A stretch of 13,432 nt of DNA from JABMPX01 sp964649795 (GTDB lineage Bacteria; Patescibacteriota; Minisyncoccia; Portnoybacterales; UBA2143), in contig CAZYQY010000013.1 of the NCBI GenBank assembly GCA_964649795.1, positions 1-13,432 of the forward strand, written 5' to 3'. Numbering within the stretch: the first letter of the stretch is position 1; each line of letters begins with the position of its first letter. Below the pieces are notes generated by a model, which saw only the letters and a list, made by a program, of their open reading frames with translations, made no database searches and was not told where the DNA came from. Positions 1-5,169 of the stretch are shown here, piece by piece. The position numbers and the translations under genes are program-made.

Positions 1-36
1 TCTGCAGAGGTTGTATCTTTTAAGGCACGGCCTTTT
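1..36. repeat. Palindromic element, right half, inside glycosyltransferase ORF
   Basis: Half of a palindromic element. Positions 8-35 match 3069-3096 of the element behind def at 27 of 28 bases. TCTGCAGA at 1-8 looks like the centre of symmetry, so the other arm should lie just outside the window. On the coding strand of the glycosyltransferase it stays open, read as KGRALKDTTSA. Confidence 0.8.
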
Positions 37-440
37 TCAATATCTTTAACTTCAAACCGCAGACCGGGATATTTTTCTTTAACAGCTTTTTTAATTAAAT
101 TAGCGCTAGACAATCCCTTGGACCAGTTAATTAAAAAAACTTTTAAATCTTTTTTTTGAGCTATTTCCAGAATGTATCCAGTTAAGTCTGCTCCTGTTAT
201 ACGTGCTTTAATTCTCTGTCCTAAAAACCAAGAAGCAAAAACTAAACCAATTCCATCAGGAACAGCTAAATCTGACTTATTAAGGATTTCCTTGAATTCT
301 TTATCTGATTGCGCCTTAACTAAAAATTCTGGATTGGGCGTAACAATATAATGCTGTTTGTCATCTTCTAAAAACCCTTTTATTTTTTCAAGGACTTTAT
401 CTATAGTTAAATTATCTATTTTTACTCCAAGAATTTCCAT
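1..440 (-). CDS. WecG/TagA/CpsF-family (GT26) glycosyltransferase, C-terminal part outside window
   Basis: Partial gene: 146 codons from ATG (438-440), still open at the window edge; the family usually has about 170-250 residues. Members transfer a sugar (ManNAc, ManNAcA or similar) from a UDP-sugar to a lipid-linked acceptor in cell-surface polysaccharide synthesis, at the inner membrane face. Visible family motifs are TPNPEFLVKA (residues 34-43), PDGIGLV (61-67; D62 matches the conserved catalytic Asp of TagA) and RITGADL (80-86). After KEKYPGL (121-127), where the family normally continues towards a Gly-rich GYF-like segment, the frame enters a palindromic repeat and reads KGRALKDTTSA. The sugar and acceptor cannot be told from sequence. 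It begins 2 nt after the thpR stop, so the two are probably co-transcribed; an AGGA sits 8 nt upstream of the ATG. The repeat may have lengthened or broken the protein; what lies beyond position 1 decides. Confidence 0.85.
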   Translation of the reverse strand, partial: MEILGVKIDNLTIDKVLEKIKGFLEDDKQHYIVTPNPEFLVKAQSDKEFKEILNKSDLAVPDGIGLVFASWFLGQRIKARITGADLTGYILEIAQKKDLKVFLINWSKGLSSANLIKKAVKEKYPGLRFEVKDIEKGRALKDTTSA

Positions 441-442
441 AA

Positions 443-982
443 TCAATTTCCTAATTCAACTGACTCTAAAATAGTATAATCAGGTCCTTTTCTTGATAAA
501 TAACTCTCCATTATTTCTATAGAATCAACTGGAAAAACTAAAGAAATTTCTTTATCTATTTTGGGTTTATCAGGCAAACGCTGCCATTCTCCTTGTCTAA
601 TTCTCGCTAAAGTAATATGAACTTGAAAGGGCCTATTTTCTCGGTGATTAAGCAATCTGCCTTCCAAATTGTTTTTTAATTTAACTAAATCAGGATTTTC
701 TTCTCCTTTTATCCAAATCATTCGCGGCAAATTATTAGGACCTAAATAAATTCGCTTTAATTTTATCTCAAATGGCTGATGTTTTTGGGCTGCTTCGCGA
801 GTTAATTTACAAACTTCTAATATCTCTTCGTCATTTAAATAGCCAAGAAAAACTAAGGTAATATGTAAATTATCTTTTTTTGTCCAGCGAACTGGTAAAT
901 CAGCCCACTGGCTTTGAAATTTTAATAATTCTTCCTTAATTGACTCCGGTAAATTTATAGCTAAAAAAATACGATGCATCAT
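443..982 (-). CDS. thpR: RNA 2',3'-cyclic phosphodiesterase (2'-5' RNA ligase family)
   Basis: 179 residues, a usual length for the 2H phosphoesterase family. These cytoplasmic enzymes hydrolyse 2',3'-cyclic phosphate RNA ends to 2'-phosphates and in vitro ligate tRNA halves through a 2'-5' bond; the cellular substrate in bacteria is unclear. Both signature HxTx motifs are present: HITLVFLG with H40 and HITLARI with H122, in the expected two-lobed arrangement, preceded by the typical RIFLAINLP beta strand (residues 4-12). The start is one of two adjacent ATGs (980-982 or 977-979), and the choice does not affect the domain. The gene is divergent from amrS with a 43-nt shared promoter region and is followed 2 nt later by the glycosyltransferase. 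The stop is TGA. Confidence 0.93.
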   Translation of the reverse strand: MMHRIFLAINLPESIKEELLKFQSQWADLPVRWTKKDNLHITLVFLGYLNDEEILEVCKLTREAAQKHQPFEIKLKRIYLGPNNLPRMIWIKGEENPDLVKLKNNLEGRLLNHRENRPFQVHITLARIRQGEWQRLPDKPKIDKEISLVFPVDSIEIMESYLSRKGPDYTILESVELGN

Positions 983-989
983 ATTTACT

Positions 990-1017
990 TTGAATTATAA
1001 CAAAGAAGGATTATAAT
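990..1017 (+). promoter_or_regulatory. Predicted promoter of amrS, leaderless
   Basis: TTGAAT at 990-995, a 16-nt spacer and a perfect TATAAT at 1012-1017. The expected transcription start (about 1024-1025) is one or two bases before the ATG at 1026, implying a leaderless transcript. An AAGGA at 1006-1010 lies upstream of that start and so would not be in the mRNA. Confidence 0.6.
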
Positions 1018-1022
1018 TAAAA
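994..1022 (-). promoter_or_regulatory. Predicted promoter of thpR, near-leaderless
   Basis: On the minus strand a perfect TATAAT lies at 999-994 with a weak -35 (TTTTAA at 1022-1017), spacer 17. A start about 7 nt downstream of the -10 falls near 987, only about 5 nt before the thpR ATG at 982. It overlaps the divergent amrS promoter. No Shine-Dalgarno fits in the gap. Confidence 0.5.
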
Positions 1023-1025
1023 GCA

Positions 1026-1892
1026 ATGAAAGAAGCTTTGCTCTATGAAAAACTATCTCAAAAGAAGATTCGCTGTAATGTCTGTTCCCATTATTGTATT
1101 ATTCTGCCGGGCAAAAGAGGCATTTGCAATGTCAGGGAAAATAAAGATGGAAAACTTTATTCTTTGGTTTACGGAAAAGCAATAGCCGCTAATATTGATT
1201 CAATTGAGAAAAAGCCTCTTTATCATTTCTTACCTGGAACATATACTTATTCCATTGCTACTGTTGGTTGTAATTTTCGATGCGCTAACTGCCAAAATTG
1301 GAGTATTTCTCAATCAAGTCAAGGCGGTTATAATTTGACCCCTGAAAAAATTATCCAGGATACCTTGAATAATCACTGCCCAAGCATCTCTTATACTTAC
1401 ACTGAACCAACTATTTTTCTGGAATATGCTTTAGAAACAATGAAATTAGCTAGAGAAAAAGGGCTTAAGAATATCTGGGTAACCAACGGATTTATGAGCC
1501 CGCAAACTTTAAAGCTAATTATTCCATATCTTGATGCAGCTAATGTTGACTTAAAATCATTTGATAATAGTTTTTATAAAAAGTACTGCGGAGGTCAATT
1601 AAAGCCGGTTTTAGAAAATCTCAAAGAACTTAAAAAAAATAACGTTTGGGTGGAACTAACTACATTAATTATTCCTGGACTGACTGATCAGCCAAATATG
1701 CTTAAAAAAATCGCCCAATTCATTAAAAAAGAATTAGGCGCAAAAACGCCTTGGCACATTTCCAGATTCTCTCCGGAAATATCCTGGAAACTTAAAAACC
1801 TTTCAGCTACTCCATTAAAAACGCTGGAAAAGGCCGAGCAAATCGGCATAAAAGCCGGATTAAAGTATGTTTATAAGGGGAATATTTTATAA
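1026..1892 (+). CDS. amrS: AmmeMemoRadiSam system radical SAM enzyme
   Basis: 288 residues, somewhat short for the family (about 330). It resembles pyruvate-formate-lyase-activating-enzyme-like radical SAM proteins encoded with Memo and AMMECR1 proteins; the reaction of this group is not established. The N-terminus has a Cys-rich segment (C17, C20, C24, C34) typical of these proteins, then the radical SAM cluster motif GCNFRCANCQNWS with C82, C86 and C89, which ligate the 4Fe-4S cluster that cleaves S-adenosylmethionine. SYTYTEPTIFLEYALE (about residues 120-135) and VTNGF (155-159) are also characteristic. The enzyme is presumably cytoplasmic. Neither Memo nor AMMECR1 is encoded in this window. 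Its ATG lies directly downstream of a good TATAAT promoter. It is followed by 269 nt of palindromic elements, so it may be a one-gene transcript. Confidence 0.9.
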   Translation: MKEALLYEKLSQKKIRCNVCSHYCIILPGKRGICNVRENKDGKLYSLVYGKAIAANIDSIEKKPLYHFLPGTYTYSIATVGCNFRCANCQNWSISQSSQGGYNLTPEKIIQDTLNNHCPSISYTYTEPTIFLEYALETMKLAREKGLKNIWVTNGFMSPQTLKLIIPYLDAANVDLKSFDNSFYKKYCGGQLKPVLENLKELKKNNVWVELTTLIIPGLTDQPNMLKKIAQFIKKELGAKTPWHISRFSPEISWKLKNLSATPLKTLEKAEQIGIKAGLKYVYKGNIL

Positions 1893-1921
1893 AGCACAGA
1901 GGATTGCGAAGAAGGCAATTA

Positions 1922-1934
1922 AAGGCCATGCCTT
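1922..1934. repeat. Isolated core of palindromic element (degenerate copy)
   Basis: AAGGCCATGCCTT matches the outer core of the element family. The flanks (1895-1958) hold further scraps such as GAAGGCC at 1945-1951 but no clear hairpin, so this looks like a decayed or truncated copy. Confidence 0.5.
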
Positions 1935-1958
1935 GAGGGGAATTGAAGGCCGTTAAAG

Positions 1959-2027
1959 AGGCCGCGCCTTGAGAGCTACATTCTTACGCTCGAAGAGCGG
2001 AAGGATGTACTCGTCAAGGCGTGGCCT
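1959..2027. repeat. Palindromic element, complete copy
   Basis: A 69-nt inverted repeat. The left arm starts AGGCCGCGCCTTGA and the right arm is its near-complement ending AAGGCGTGGCCT; the tip is GCTC-GAA-GAGC with the loop at 1992-1994. The inner arm has CTACATTCTTACGCTC facing GAGCGGAAGGATGTAC. It could also act as a transcription terminator for amrS, although no T-tract follows. Confidence 0.85.
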
Positions 2028-2038
2028 ATGAATTTAAC

Positions 2039-2108
2039 CAAGCACGGCCTTCCTCGCACAACCTCCGCAGAGTACTGCGAAGGATGTTGCTCTTTAAGGC
2101 CGTGCTTG
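2039..2108. repeat. Palindromic element, complete copy
   Basis: A 70-nt inverted repeat bounded by CAAGCACGGCCTT and AAGGCCGTGCTTG, with the inner tip CCGCAG-AGTA-CTGCGA (loop 2071-2074). The arms include GCACAACCTC and GATGTTGC, related to but different from the other copies. It is separated from the previous copy by 11 nt. Confidence 0.85.
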
Positions 2109-2120
2109 TCTAAATTTCTC

Positions 2121-2133
2121 AAGGCGCAGCCTT
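2121..2133. repeat. Isolated core of palindromic element
   Basis: AAGGCGCAGCCTT is another core-like 13-mer, 28 nt before the start of the next gene. No second arm is visible, so it may be a remnant. Confidence 0.4.
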
Positions 2134-2161
2134 CATAAGCTTTATAGATTTATCTCTAACC

Positions 2162-2584
2162 ATGCCTACAAAAGAAACAAATATTCAAAAAATTGTTAAT
2201 TACTATTTCAAAACCAAAGGTTTAAGTTTGGATAAAATTAAAAATGACGCTAAAAAAAAGAAAATAGTTTATTCTAGATACACTAGGCCAGCCAAACAGC
2301 TTTTAGAACTAGCTGGCTCTTTAAAAGAAGCCAAAAAAGCCATAACCAAAGTAGCTAAATGGGCCAAATCACGAAATCTGGACTATGCTATTGAAACTGT
2401 CTTTAAAAAATGGTTAGAATTAGATAAACTTAAACCTAAAGAAATAGTTAAAAAGCCATTTTTCAGAAATCAGCCAATGATTTGGTCAGTGAGCAGAAAA
2501 AAATGGTATGTTATAAGCCAGGATGATGAATGGAAAGAATTCGCTGGACAAGAATCAGATATTAAGTGGAAAATTATAAAATAA
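2162..2584 (+). CDS. Uncharacterised basic helical protein, 140 residues
   Basis: No function recognised. The protein is very Lys-rich and predicted to be soluble and mostly helical, with no signal peptide, membrane segment or Cys. The N-terminal half (residues 8-60) holds the segment KKIVYSRYTRPAKQLLELAG, followed by amphipathic helices (KEAKKAITKVAKWAKSR, about 75-91) and an aromatic C-terminus (MIWSVSRKKWYVISQDDEWKEFAG, written here as residues about 106-129). I have the impression that proteins with the SRYTRPAK segment are common hypotheticals in Parcubacteria, but I cannot verify this. The charge suggests nucleic-acid binding, which is inference only. It precedes def by 4 nt and so is probably co-transcribed with def and perhaps fmt. 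There is no Shine-Dalgarno upstream of the ATG. Confidence 0.8.
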   Translation: MPTKETNIQKIVNYYFKTKGLSLDKIKNDAKKKKIVYSRYTRPAKQLLELAGSLKEAKKAITKVAKWAKSRNLDYAIETVFKKWLELDKLKPKEIVKKPFFRNQPMIWSVSRKKWYVISQDDEWKEFAGQESDIKWKIIK

Positions 2585-2588
2585 ATAT

Positions 2589-3050
2589 ATGCTTAAAATA
2601 CAAACTGGCCAGGACAATCCTGTTTTGCGTGAAAAAGCAAAAAAAGTCAATGAAATAAGCGCTGAAATTAAGCAGCTAATTTTAGATATGAAAGAAATAG
2701 TAGAATCAGGCCAGAATGATATTGGCTTGGCAGCGCCTCAAGTAAACAAATCGCTTTGCATTATTGTTGTCCAACCCGACAAAAACGAAAAAGCAATGGC
2801 CTTAATCAATCCTGAAATAAAGAAATCTTCAGCAAAAAAAGAAATCATGCCTGAAGGATGCTTAAGCTTACCTAATATAATTGTTCCGGTTGAAAGGCCT
2901 TTTAAGATTACCGCTCGAGCAGTGGATACCGAGGGCAGGAAAATAAAAATACGGGCCGAGGGTCTTTTAGCCAGAGTTATTCAGCATGAAGTTGACCATT
3001 TGCACGGAATTTTAATTGTGGATTATAACGAATTAAAGGCCGTGCCTTAA
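2589..3050 (+). CDS. def: Peptide deformylase
   Basis: 153 residues, slightly short for the family (about 160-170). This metalloenzyme removes the N-formyl group from nascent polypeptides in the cytoplasm. All three family motifs are present: GLAAPQV (residues 46-52), EGCLSLP (89-95, metal ligand C91) and QHEVDHLHG (132-140, metal ligands H133 and H137, catalytic E134). It lies 4 nt after the unidentified gene and 68 nt before fmt, which catalyses the reverse half of the formyl-Met cycle; def-fmt pairing is common in bacteria. The last residues (KAVP) and the TAA stop are encoded by the left core of a palindromic element, so the native C-terminus has probably been replaced. The catalytic core ends well before this (H137), so activity is probably kept. 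Confidence 0.96.
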   Translation: MLKIQTGQDNPVLREKAKKVNEISAEIKQLILDMKEIVESGQNDIGLAAPQVNKSLCIIVVQPDKNEKAMALINPEIKKSSAKKEIMPEGCLSLPNIIVPVERPFKITARAVDTEGRKIKIRAEGLLARVIQHEVDHLHGILIVDYNELKAVP

Positions 3051-3096
3051 AACATACAATCTTTGCAAAGGTTGTATGTTTTAAGGCACGGCCTTT
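3035..3096. repeat. Palindromic element overlapping the 3' end of def
   Basis: A near-perfect 62-nt palindrome. The two 31-base arms differ at one site, which would be a G-U wobble in RNA; the centre is TTTGCAAA. The outer cores are AAGGCCGTGCCTT and AAGGCACGGCCTT, and the inner arms CATACAATC and GGTTGTATG. It contains the last codons and stop of def, and lies 22 nt before fmt. As RNA it would be a very stable hairpin between two co-directional genes. Confidence 0.92.
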
Positions 3097-3118
3097 ACGG
3101 ATACATCCTTTAATCATT

Positions 3119-4009
3119 ATGAAAAATAAAACAAAAATTCTTTTCATAGGCACTGGCCAATTCGCTGTGCCCATTTTAGAGAAATTAATTAACAGTGATT
3201 ATAAAATAACAGCTGTTATTACCGTGCCTGATAAGTCAGCTGGCCGACAGCGTGAATTGACCGCTTCGCCAATTAAAAGAATAGCCCTTAAACATAAACT
3301 ATCTATTTTACAGCCAGAAAAAATTTCCAATTTTGAATCTCAAATTTCAGATTTATCTCCTGATTTAATAATCACTGCAGATTATGGACAAATAATCCCT
3401 GCAAAAATTCTTAAAATACCCGAATTCGGCTGCCTTAATCTCCATCCATCTCTTCTGCCTAAATATCGCGGATCTTCGCCTATTCAAACCGCTATTTTAA
3501 AAGGAGAAAGAATAACTGGCATAACCATTATGCTTATGGATGAAAAAATGGACCATGGCCCTATTATTGCCCAAGAAAAAATTATTATTAAAGACAATGA
3601 TAACTACCAAACTCTAGAAAAAGAACTATCTCAAAAATCAGCTAATCTGCTAATCAAAATTCTCCCCCAGTATCTTAAAAAGGAAATTAAATCAATTCTT
3701 CAAGAACATGGCAAAGCTACTTATACAAAAATATTTACACGGCAACACGGCCAAATTGACTTAAAACAAAGCGCTGAACAGATACAAAGAATGGTCAGGG
3801 CTTTTTATCCCTGGCCTGGAGCCTGGCTTATTCTTAATAACAAGAGAATAAAAATTTTAAAAGCCAAAGCAATTAATCAACAAGATAAGGCGGCAATCAA
3901 GACTAAAAATGGCTATTTGCTTTTAGAATTAGTACAGCCAGCCGGCAAAAACCCAATGACTGGCCAGGAATTCGCTCAAGGATATCTAAACAAGAACAGT
4001 CATTCATAG
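3119..4009 (+). CDS. fmt: Methionyl-tRNA formyltransferase
   Basis: 296 residues, close to the usual 310. It transfers the formyl group of 10-formyl-tetrahydrofolate to initiator Met-tRNA in the cytoplasm. The N-terminal Rossmann-type domain starts KILFIGTGQFAVPIL (residues 6-20). The tRNA-contact loop PDKSAGRQRELTASPIK (37-53) is present. The active site shows NLHPSLLPKYRG with N107 and H109, and D145 in MDEKMDHGP (140-148), matching the catalytic Asn-His-Asp triad of the E. coli enzyme. The C-terminal OB-like domain (about 205-290) includes QIQRMVRAFYPWPGAW. It follows def after a palindromic element. The TAG stop (4007-4009) overlaps the first two bases of another element, so the terminus may have been reset by that insertion. 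No Shine-Dalgarno is present. Confidence 0.96.
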   Translation: MKNKTKILFIGTGQFAVPILEKLINSDYKITAVITVPDKSAGRQRELTASPIKRIALKHKLSILQPEKISNFESQISDLSPDLIITADYGQIIPAKILKIPEFGCLNLHPSLLPKYRGSSPIQTAILKGERITGITIMLMDEKMDHGPIIAQEKIIIKDNDNYQTLEKELSQKSANLLIKILPQYLKKEIKSILQEHGKATYTKIFTRQHGQIDLKQSAEQIQRMVRAFYPWPGAWLILNNKRIKILKAKAINQQDKAAIKTKNGYLLLELVQPAGKNPMTGQEFAQGYLNKNSHS

Positions 4010-4035
4010 GCCACGCCTTGACGAGTAATATGAAC
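4008..4035. repeat. Half palindromic element at the fmt stop codon
   Basis: The first 20 bases (4008-4027) are identical to the reverse complement of 2008-2027, the right arm of the element behind amrS. The sequence then breaks off and a complete second copy begins at 4036. This looks like a truncated or nested copy. The element begins inside the fmt TAG. Confidence 0.7.
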
Positions 4036-4096
4036 AGGCATGGCCTTAAAGAGCAACATCCTTGCGTAGCAAGGTTGTGCGAAAAAGGCCGTGCCT
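4036..4096. repeat. Palindromic element, complete copy between fmt and rpsF
   Basis: A 61-nt inverted repeat. Outer cores AGGCATGGCCTT and AAGGCCGTGCCT pair, an asymmetric internal stretch follows, and the tip is CCTTGC-GTA-GCAAGG (loop 4066-4068). It could terminate the def-fmt transcript, though no T-tract follows. Confidence 0.85.
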
Positions 4097-4108
4097 GGTC
4101 ACGGTCTC

Positions 4109-4143
4109 TTGACCTCTTCTGCCTCTTCTGCTAATCTATTAGC
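4109..4143 (+). promoter_or_regulatory. Predicted rpsF operon promoter with palindrome over the -10
   Basis: TTGACC at 4109-4114, a 17-nt spacer and TAATCT at 4132-4137, which keeps the most conserved -10 positions (T1, A2, T6). A start 7 nt downstream falls on the ATG at 4144, again a leaderless arrangement. The perfect inverted repeat GCTAAT-CT-ATTAGC (4130-4143) covers the -10 and touches the ATG; it could be an operator or chance. Confidence 0.42.
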
Positions 4144-4608
4144 ATGAATGAAGAGAAAAAATCTTATCAATTAACATGTTTCCTTTCTCCTCTGTTGCAG
4201 CAGGAAAAATTAGACGAATCTGTCCAGAAAATAAAGCAGATGATTGTTAACAGCAATGGGTCTATTCAAGAGGAGAGATCATTAATTCATCCTATTAAAA
4301 AGAATCTGCCTTACAAGATTCAAAAACACGAGGACGCTTTTTACTTAAATTTAAATTTCCTCTTGCCGATTTCGGGAATGCATAAGCTTTGTGAACAACT
4401 AAATTTAGAAAAAAATATTATTCGCTATCTAATTACTATTCAAAAACAGTCTAAGGAATACAAAAAGACAAAAAAATCAAAAATAGTTAAGCAAAGCATA
4501 GATTCTAAAATGATTGACCGGATTGAACCATTAGTATCTAGACGTACAAAAGAAAAAGTCAAAATACAAGAATTAGATAAAAAATTAGACGAAATACTTA
4601 ACGAATGA
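4144..4608 (+). CDS. rpsF: Small ribosomal subunit protein S6 (bS6)
   Basis: 154 residues, longer than the usual 95-130. S6 binds the 30S platform together with S18. The S6 fold spans about residues 8-100: the first strand YQLTCFLSPLL, the segment GSIQEERSLIHPIKKNLPYKIQKHEDAFYLNLNF (given here as residues about 39-72) corresponding to the family's Gly-to-aromatic core, and NIIRYLITI (about 90-98) for the last strand. A Lys-rich, charged C-terminal tail (about 100-154) extends the domain, as in several bacteria with long S6. Identity rests on this pattern and on the rpsF-ssb-rpsR order. The stop is TGA (4606-4608), and its last bases begin the heptad hairpin that separates it from ssb. Confidence 0.9.
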   Translation: MNEEKKSYQLTCFLSPLLQQEKLDESVQKIKQMIVNSNGSIQEERSLIHPIKKNLPYKIQKHEDAFYLNLNFLLPISGMHKLCEQLNLEKNIIRYLITIQKQSKEYKKTKKSKIVKQSIDSKMIDRIEPLVSRRTKEKVKIQELDKKLDEILNE

Positions 4609-4665
4609 ACAATTAACAATGAACAATGAACAAAAACTTTGTTCCTTGTTCGCTGTTCTTTGCTC
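4607..4665. repeat. Heptanucleotide-repeat hairpin between rpsF and ssb
   Basis: Four heptads on the left (GAACAAT, TAACAAT, GAACAAT, GAACAAA), a 3-nt loop AAC (4635-4637) and four complementary heptads on the right (TTTGTTC, CTTGTTC, GCTGTTC, TTTGCTC). The inner 14 pairs match at 13 positions and all 28 at 22. It fills the rpsF-ssb spacer, starting in the rpsF stop codon. Confidence 0.85.
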
Positions 4666-4674
4666 ACTAAATTT

Positions 4675-5166
4675 ATGAATTTTAATAAAGCAATTATTGT
4701 TGGCAGATTAACCCGCGACCCAGAAAGCAGAACTTTGCCTTCTGGACAAACAGTCGCCTCTTTTGGATTAGCAACAAACAGAGTTTGGAATGATAGAGAA
4801 GGAGGAAAAAAAGAATCAACTGAATTCCATAATATAGTCGCTTTTGGCAAATTAGCTGATATTTGCTCGCGGTATTTAAATAAAGGCCAATTGATTCTGA
4901 TTGAAGGCCGTATTCAAACCAATTCTTGGGAAGATAAAGACGGGAATAAAAGATATAGGACTGAAATTATTGCGGAAAATATGCAAATGGGTCCCAGAGC
5001 CGCACAAAGCCAAACAGTTCCAACAAACAAAGAAGCCGATGCTCCTGCTATTAAAAACAATGAGGAAATACCAGTTATTGAAGCAGAAGAACCAATACAG
5101 AATCAAGAAAATCAAGAGAATAACGAGAGTAAAGAAGAAGTTGATGTAAAAAATATACCATTTTAA
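4675..5166 (+). CDS. ssb: Single-stranded DNA-binding protein
   Basis: 163 residues from ATG 4675, usual for bacterial SSB. It coats ssDNA as a tetramer during replication, recombination and repair and recruits partners through its C-terminal tip. The OB fold spans residues 1-105 with NKAIIVGRLTRDPESR, ASFGLATNR, STEFHNIVAFGKLADICSRY and GQLILIEGRIQTNSWEDKDG. A disordered, Gln/Asn/Glu-rich linker follows (about 108-155). The protein ends DVKNIPF, matching the acidic hydrophobic tip (DDDIPF in E. coli). The frame is open further upstream from a TTG at 4639, but that lies in the repeat hairpin and adds residues the family lacks, so the ATG is preferred. It sits between rpsF and rpsR, with a 3-nt gap to rpsR. 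Confidence 0.96.
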   Translation: MNFNKAIIVGRLTRDPESRTLPSGQTVASFGLATNRVWNDREGGKKESTEFHNIVAFGKLADICSRYLNKGQLILIEGRIQTNSWEDKDGNKRYRTEIIAENMQMGPRAAQSQTVPTNKEADAPAIKNNEEIPVIEAEEPIQNQENQENNESKEEVDVKNIPF

Positions 5167-5169
5167 ATT

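Noticed and set aside
1893..2161. CRISPR array
   Set aside because: The repeats are irregular, each is a self-contained hairpin, spacers are not uniform, and no cas gene is nearby.
2977..3174. Minus-strand 65-codon ORF across the def-fmt junction
   Set aside because: It is antisense to def and fmt and exists because the palindromic element is open in several frames. It contains KGRALKHTTF, similar to the glycosyltransferase insert, which reflects the shared repeat and not a gene.
443..4608. UGA recoding as Gly (Gracilibacteria/Absconditabacteria code)
   Set aside because: TGA serves as the terminal stop of thpR and rpsF at the expected protein ends, and no in-frame TGA interrupts a conserved protein.
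4639..4674. Upstream TTG start for ssb
   Set aside because: It lies inside the heptad hairpin and adds 12 residues not found in SSB; ATG 4675 begins with the canonical MNFNKAIIVGRL.
4904..4910. Further element copy in ssb (GAAGGCCG)
   Set aside because: Only half a core is present, with no facing arm, inside a conserved part of the OB fold; taken as chance.
4901..5149. 82-codon plus-strand ORF overlapping ssb in another frame
   Set aside because: It is a shifted-frame shadow of the Lys/Glu-rich ssb coding sequence, with no start signal or family resemblance.
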